A DNA stretch of 64,000 nt from Tetragonia tetragonoides (lineage: Eukaryota; Streptophyta; Magnoliopsida; Caryophyllales; Aizoaceae): the NCBI GenBank assembly GCA_038025085.1, contig CM076144.1, forward strand, positions 44,737,001 through 44,801,000, in the 5' to 3' direction. Below, piece after piece: positions 59,292 to 64,000 of this stretch; the first letter of the stretch is position 1; each line of letters starts with the position of its first letter. The notes beneath the pieces were generated by a model, which ran no database searches, was not told where the DNA came from, and saw only the letters and a program-made list of their open reading frames with translations. A program made the position numbers and the translations under genes.

Positions 59292-61037
59292 CTATGATAG
59301 ATACCAATCATTCATGAATCTAAGTCCTTGTGTAATTGTATGGCACTCATGCTTATCCTGTGGTAGAGGCTTAGTCAGCGGATCAGCAATGTTCATCTCC
59401 GATGATACTCTGCACACCTTGGCATCTCTCATTTGTACAAAGCTTCGTATCAAATGGTAACGTCTAAGTATATGCCTAGTTTTCTGGTGATCCCTAGGCT
59501 CCTTCGCCAGTGCAATGACCCCATTATTGTCACAATAAAGGTCCATTGGATTCGAACTATTAGGTATCACCCCACGTTCAATGATGAATTTTCGAATCCA
59601 CATTGCTTCTTTTGTTGCTTCAGAAGCAGCAATATACTCGGCTTCTGTTGTAGAATCAGCAATTGTATCTTGTTTGGAACTCTTCCAACAAACTGCTCCT
59701 CCATTCAGAATGAATTCAAATCCTGACTGCGATCGGGAATCATCCTTATCCGTTTGGAAGCTTGCATCAGTGTAACCACTTACAGTGAGTTCCTCTTCAC
59801 CACCATAGACAAAAAATACATCCTTAGTCCTTCTTAAGTACTTGAGGATGCCCTTGACTGCGACCTAGTGACTTTCACCTGGATTAGATTGGTATCTACT
59901 CGTCATGCTCAAAGCACAAGCAACATCAGGACGAGTACACATCATGGCATACATGATAGAACCTGTAGCAGAAGCATAAGGAATTCTACTCATGTGATCT
60001 CGCTCATCTTGTGTCGTAGGACACTGAGTCTTGCTAAGAGTTATGCCATGTGACATGGGAATATTACCTTTCTTGAAATTTGCATGTTGAAACTTTTCAA
60101 CACCTTATCTATATAGGTACTCTAGCTTAAGCCCAAGAGTCTTTTTGATCTATCTCTATAGATCCTCATCCCCAAGATATAGGTTGCTTCTCCCATGTCT
60201 ATCATTGAGAAACACTTTCTGAAAAAGGCCTTGACTGACTGAAGAGTAGGAATATCATTTTCAATCAATAATATGTCGTCCACGTATAAGACCAAGAATA
60301 CCACAGCGCTCTCACTAGCCTTCTTGTAAACACAAGGTTCCTCTTCGCATATAAGGAAATCAAACTTTTTGATTGCCTCATTGAAGCAAAGATTCGAACT
60401 CCTGGATGCCTGCTTCAATCCATAAATAGATCGCTGAAGCTTGCATACCTTTCCTCCTGGTGATGTGAAGCCCTCGGGTTGTGTCATGTACACATCCTCT
60501 TCTAGGTTTCCATTAAGGAAAGTTGTCTTCACATCCATTTGCCATATTTCGTAGTCATAATATGCAGCAATGGCAAGGAGTATCCTAATGGATTTAAGCA
60601 TTGCGACGGGTAAAAAGGTTTCATCATAATTTATCCCATGAATTTGATTATAACCTTTTGCCACCAATCGTGCCTTGAATATATAAACATTCCCATGTAT
60701 GTCAATTTTCTTCTTGAAAACTCATTTACACTCAATGGTTTTTATGCCATCGGGTGGGTCAACCAAAGTCCATACTTTATTTTCATACATGGAATCCATT
60801 TCAGATTTTGATGGCTTGAAGCCATTTATCGGAATTTGGGCCCACCATTGCTTCCGTGTAGGTCGTAGGCTCATCATCCTCTATTAATAATATATAACGA
60901 TGTTCACTCACCAAGAAACCATATCTAATGGGTTCTCGGCGCACTCTTTCAGACCTACAAGGGGATGGTGCCACAGGTGTAGCTACTACAACATCTTGTA
61001 AACTACTTTGAGTCTCCTCAAAAATTGGAGTACTCTC
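59292..61037 (-). pseudogene. Copia reverse transcriptase and RNase H (broken)
   Basis: Reverse transcriptase: ARLVAKGYNQIHGINYDETF, WQMDVKTTFLNG, YMTQPEGF, IYGLKQASR and the active site LYVDDILLIEND (about 60255-60290), open from 60667 to 60122. Upstream, a stop interrupts ECK-VFKKKID near 60723. After a break at about 60120 come GSIMYAMMCTRPDVACALSM (59900s), TTEAEYIAASEA (about 59625) and, at 59603-59292, RNase H (YCDNNGVIALAKEP, HILRRYHLIR) and ADPLTKPLPQ, then the stop. These copy the element RNA into DNA. Confidence 0.9.
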
Positions 61038-62447
61038 CTATGGCTCTCGAACCTCTTCGAGTTGCACTTTACTCCCACTGGTTCCTTTAGAAAGAAATTC
61101 TCTTTCTAAGAAGACACCGTGTCGAGCCACAAACACTTTGTTGTCGGTGGGATGGTAAAAGTAATATCCTTTAGTTTCTTTAGGATATCCCACAAAGAAG
61201 AATTTATCAGGTTTAGGTCCAAGCTTATCAGAAAGTAAACGTTTTATATAAGCTTCACAACCCCAAATCTTTAGAAAAGTCAAGCTGGGAACTTTTCCCG
61301 TCCATTTCTCATATGGTGTCTTTTCTACTGATTTTGATGTACTCCTGTTAAGTGTGAACGTTGCTGTCTCAAGAGCATATCCCCAAAAAGATATTGGAAG
61401 ACTAGTAAGGCTCATCATAGATCGAACCATGTCTAACAAAGTTTGATTTCTTCTCTCCAATACACCATTCCATTGTGGTGTACCAGGAGGGGTGAGTTGT
61501 GAAACAATTCCACAATCTTTCAAATGACTATCAAACTCTTGGCTTAGATACTCATCCCCTCGATCTAATCGAAGGGCTTTAATCTTTTTTCCAAGTTGAT
61601 TTTGTACTTCATTCTGAAACTCCCTGAACTTTTCAAAGGATTCATAACCATACATGCTGAAGTCATCAGTAAAGGTAATGAAGTAGTGGTAACCTCCTCT
61701 AGCAACTGTGCTTAAAGGTCCGCATACATCAGTATGTATGAGGCCTAATAAATCACTTGCTCTCTCAGTGTGACCAGTGAAAGGTGTCTTAGTCATCTTC
61801 CCTAATAAACAAGACTCACATGTCTCAAATGACTCAAGTTCAAATGAGTTTAAAAGTCCATCATTATGGAGCTTTTGAACACGCTTCTCGTTTATATGTC
61901 CAAGACGACAATGCCAAAGGTGAGTTGGGTTAGAGTCATTTGATTTGTGCCTCTTAGTAGTTATGTTATAAATTGGAATTTTAAGGTCTAGAACATAAAG
62001 GTCATTTTTCATTGGACCGCTACCATAAAATATATCATCTTTATAAAAGGAACAACATTTGTTCTTAATCACAAAGACAAAATCTTCCAAGTCCAAAACT
62101 GAAACAAAAATAATATTCCTGCTAATGGCAGGTACATAATAACAATTATTGAGTTCTAAAACCAATTCAGATGACAATTTTAAACGAAATGTTCCTACAG
62201 ATAACGCAACAACTCTTGTTCCATTTCCAACGCGCAGGTCCGCTTTACCTTTTGCCAAAGTCCTACTTCTCTTTAGTCCATGCACATTTGCACAAATATG
62301 AGCACCACATCCGGTATCTAATACCCAAGAAGTAGAATTTGAAGAAGTAAATACATTTACTTCTATAACATAACATTTACCTAAAGTTGAAGGAACACTT
62401 CCCTTATTCTTCTTCAGATCCTCCAAATATTTCTTGCAGTTCCTCTT
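61038..62447 (-). pseudogene. Copia protease and integrase segment
   Basis: The frame is continuous with gag and open throughout. Protease: SWVLDTGCGAHIC with the catalytic DTG (about 62325). GAG-pre-integrase: LWHCRLGHINEKRVQKL and CESCLLGK, the HHCC zinc site. Integrase core: HTDVCGPL (first Asp), FTDDFS, and GVLERRNQTLLDMVRS holding the Glu. Compared with the usual family wording, about eight residues are missing after DDFSMYGY, a small in-frame deletion that may harm activity. The C-terminus reads FVGYPKETKGYYFYHP. It ends in TAG at 61038-61040 before the reverse transcriptase. Confidence 0.9.
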
Positions 62448-63220
62448 CTAATGCCCAAGCTCATTGCAGTAGAAGCACTTGGTTTCATCATTAGGACCAG
62501 ACGAGGGTTTGAACTTAGCTTTTCCTTTGGGTTGATTCACAATCGGACCCTTCATTTTAGCTTTCCCCTTGTCCTTAGTTTGACCATGTTTCTTAAACTC
62601 GGTCCCCTTTCTAACCATTAGAACATTGAGAGTTGGGTCCTTCTTGATGTTTTGCTCAGCAGTTTTAAGCATCCCATGCAGCTCAGCCAATGACTTGTTA
62701 AGATTATGCATATTATAGTTTATAACAAAAGTATCATAATCATTAGTCAATGACGCTAAGATGATAACAGTAGCCAACTCTTGACCCGTTGGGGAGCCCA
62801 GTTTTTCCAAGTTCTCAACATAACCAATCATCTTGATTACATGAGGACTAACTGAACTTCATTTCCCCATCTTGCACTTAACCAAGTCACACACAGTGTT
62901 AAACCTCCCAGTTCGTGCTTGCTCATGAAACAGATTTTTCAAACTCTCAATCATCTCATAAGCTCCATATTTTCATATTGCTTCTGAAGCTCGGAATTCA
63001 TGGTGGCCAATATGAGACAACTGATATCAATTGAATCATCTTTGAGCTTCTGATAAGCATTCCTCTTAGCATGAGGAGCATTGGTAGCAGGAGCCTTCTT
63101 GGGACTGGTTTTTCAAGGACATATTCCTTTTTCTCTTGTTTGAGAATATTTCTCAAGTTTCGATACCAGTCCAAGAAATTGGTTCCATTCAGTTTGTCCT
63201 TCTCAAGGACGGATCACAGT
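62448..63220 (-). pseudogene. Copia gag with zinc knuckle (broken)
   Basis: The N-terminal gag phrases LEKDKLNGTNFLDWYRNLRN and QEKKEYVLEKPVP are seen at about 63205-63110, followed by frameshifts. The 127-residue stretch 62831-62448 carries GQELATVIILASL and the start of a CCHC knuckle, CFYCNELGH. A TAG stop (62448-62450) falls inside the knuckle, right before KRNC, in frame with the protease-integrase segment. Gag would form the particle that packages the RNA. Confidence 0.85.
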
Positions 63221-63713
63221 GAAAATGAGTGTGATGGTGTAGGGTTTGACATTATCTACAACAACTGTACAAATATTTTAGTGACTTATTTCATAATATT
63301 TCGTTAACAATTTAACAAAATAAATCCACTATATTAATGTGATAAATATCCCTATAAAATATAGTGGAACCAAGATCCATATTTCCTAAGTATCAAGTAA
63401 GCTTTGGCTTATCACTTTACACTTAGTTATTTAGGTAAGTAATAACCCTTTACTAATTGTATCCTATACAACTCCTGGTTGTTGGGATGACATCATATGT
63501 CCCGGCTCCCAACTCTATGCCTTAAGGCCCAAAATTGTTTTGATAGACTTATTAAGTTAACCAATTTATACATATGGGTAACTGTTTCTCATCCTAACAG
63601 ACTTGAGTAATTAAGGATGCTCTACTTTGGCAGACACATTTTAATGAACCAAGTCCTAATAGGTGTATTAGATTGGAACGACATCAAGTTAACTTAATAT
63701 TACTAAGGGATAT

Positions 63714-64000
63714 CACTAGTACAAAAACAGCTTTCTCCATCGCCTAATATGCGACAGTTGATTATGAAAACTGTCGCCCATAATAAGGCGGTGGCATTTC
63801 CGTAAATAAAAGATGAGAATGAACGACGATTCAACTCTTCAACCGACGTACATTAGTCAAATAAAAACGAATCAGAGAATGGACGACGGTCGTCTTAGCT
63901 GACCGACGCACATAACTTACCATATGCGTCGGTCGTGAAGATTAACCGTCGTTCATACTACTAAAAACATAACCCCAAAAATTTCCCCTAATTCTTTCCC
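63714..64000 (+). mobile_element. CACTA (En/Spm) transposon, left end, runs off the window
   Basis: It starts CACTAGTACAAAAACAGC, a typical CACTA terminal sequence. Subterminal repeats follow within 250 bp: GCGACAGT and its inverse CTGTCGCC, GACGACGGTCGTC, GACCGACGCAC and GCGTCGGTC. Only the first 287 bp are here, so no transposase or second end can be checked. Confidence 0.85.

Larger units (their letters stand above)
58976..63713 (-). mobile_element. Ty1/copia retrotransposon, gag-pol, decayed
   Basis: The order on the minus strand is gag with zinc knuckle, protease, integrase, reverse transcriptase, RNase H, which is the copia order. Upstream of gag (63230-63713) is a non-coding leader. 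The 5' LTR is not seen; the sequence changes at 63714 to a CACTA transposon. Several in-frame stops and frameshifts disable it, yet integrase and large parts of the rest remain open, so the copy is not very old. Confidence 0.9.

Overview
This looks like nuclear DNA from a flowering plant, most likely a eudicot. The evidence is AT-rich sequence, genes split by GT-AG introns up to 4.3 kb long, a plant DUF3700 (TSJT1/Wali7-type) gene, an NF-YC and a TAF8 gene, a captured PPR fragment, and a dense layer of plant transposons (L1-type LINEs, Ty1/copia, PIF/Harbinger, Mutator-like, CACTA, Tourist-like MITEs, tRNA-type SINEs). I could not fix the species from sequence alone.

Only three genes look intact: a six-exon signal peptidase complex subunit 3 gene (523-6931, +), a five-exon DUF3700 aluminium-induced-like gene (27071-33420, +), and an intronless TAF8-like gene (52716-53510, -). 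A fourth, an intronless NF-YC gene (46331-47030, +), is recognisable but carries a one-base insertion in its histone fold.

Layout. 0-7 kb: SPC3, whose introns hold a recent 373-bp tandem duplication and SINE pieces. 8-14 kb: a nested stack in which a Tourist-like MITE is split by a 648-bp Mutator-type MITE and a 4.9-kb decayed LINE. 14-19 kb: intergenic repeats, two tandem hairpin MITEs, a 1.03-kb mini copia element with a perfect 5-bp target-site duplication, and a minisatellite. 19-23.4 kb: a second LINE of another family, with an RNase H domain and an internal deletion. 24-26.5 kb: a repeat array, then a long-terminal-inverted-repeat element that captured a PPR gene piece. 27-33.7 kb: the DUF3700 gene, with a 632-bp element flanked by a perfect 9-bp duplication in intron 1. 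34-40 kb: MITE, truncated LINE, and a decayed two-gene PIF/Harbinger transposon (35313-39729). 40-46 kb: mostly unrecognised sequence with one retroposon-like pseudogene. 46-54 kb: NF-YC, a LINE fragment, TAF8. 54-58 kb: solo copia LTR, LINE fragment. 58.4-63.7 kb: a decayed copia retrotransposon on the minus strand, abutted at 63714 by the end of a CACTA transposon that runs off the window.

Nothing here amounts to a new multi-gene system. The things most worth a second look are the element structures: the triple nest, the LTR-end hairpin in the mini copia element, the PPR-capturing element, and the single-base break in NF-YC. The host genes do unrelated housekeeping or regulatory jobs and show no sign of working together.
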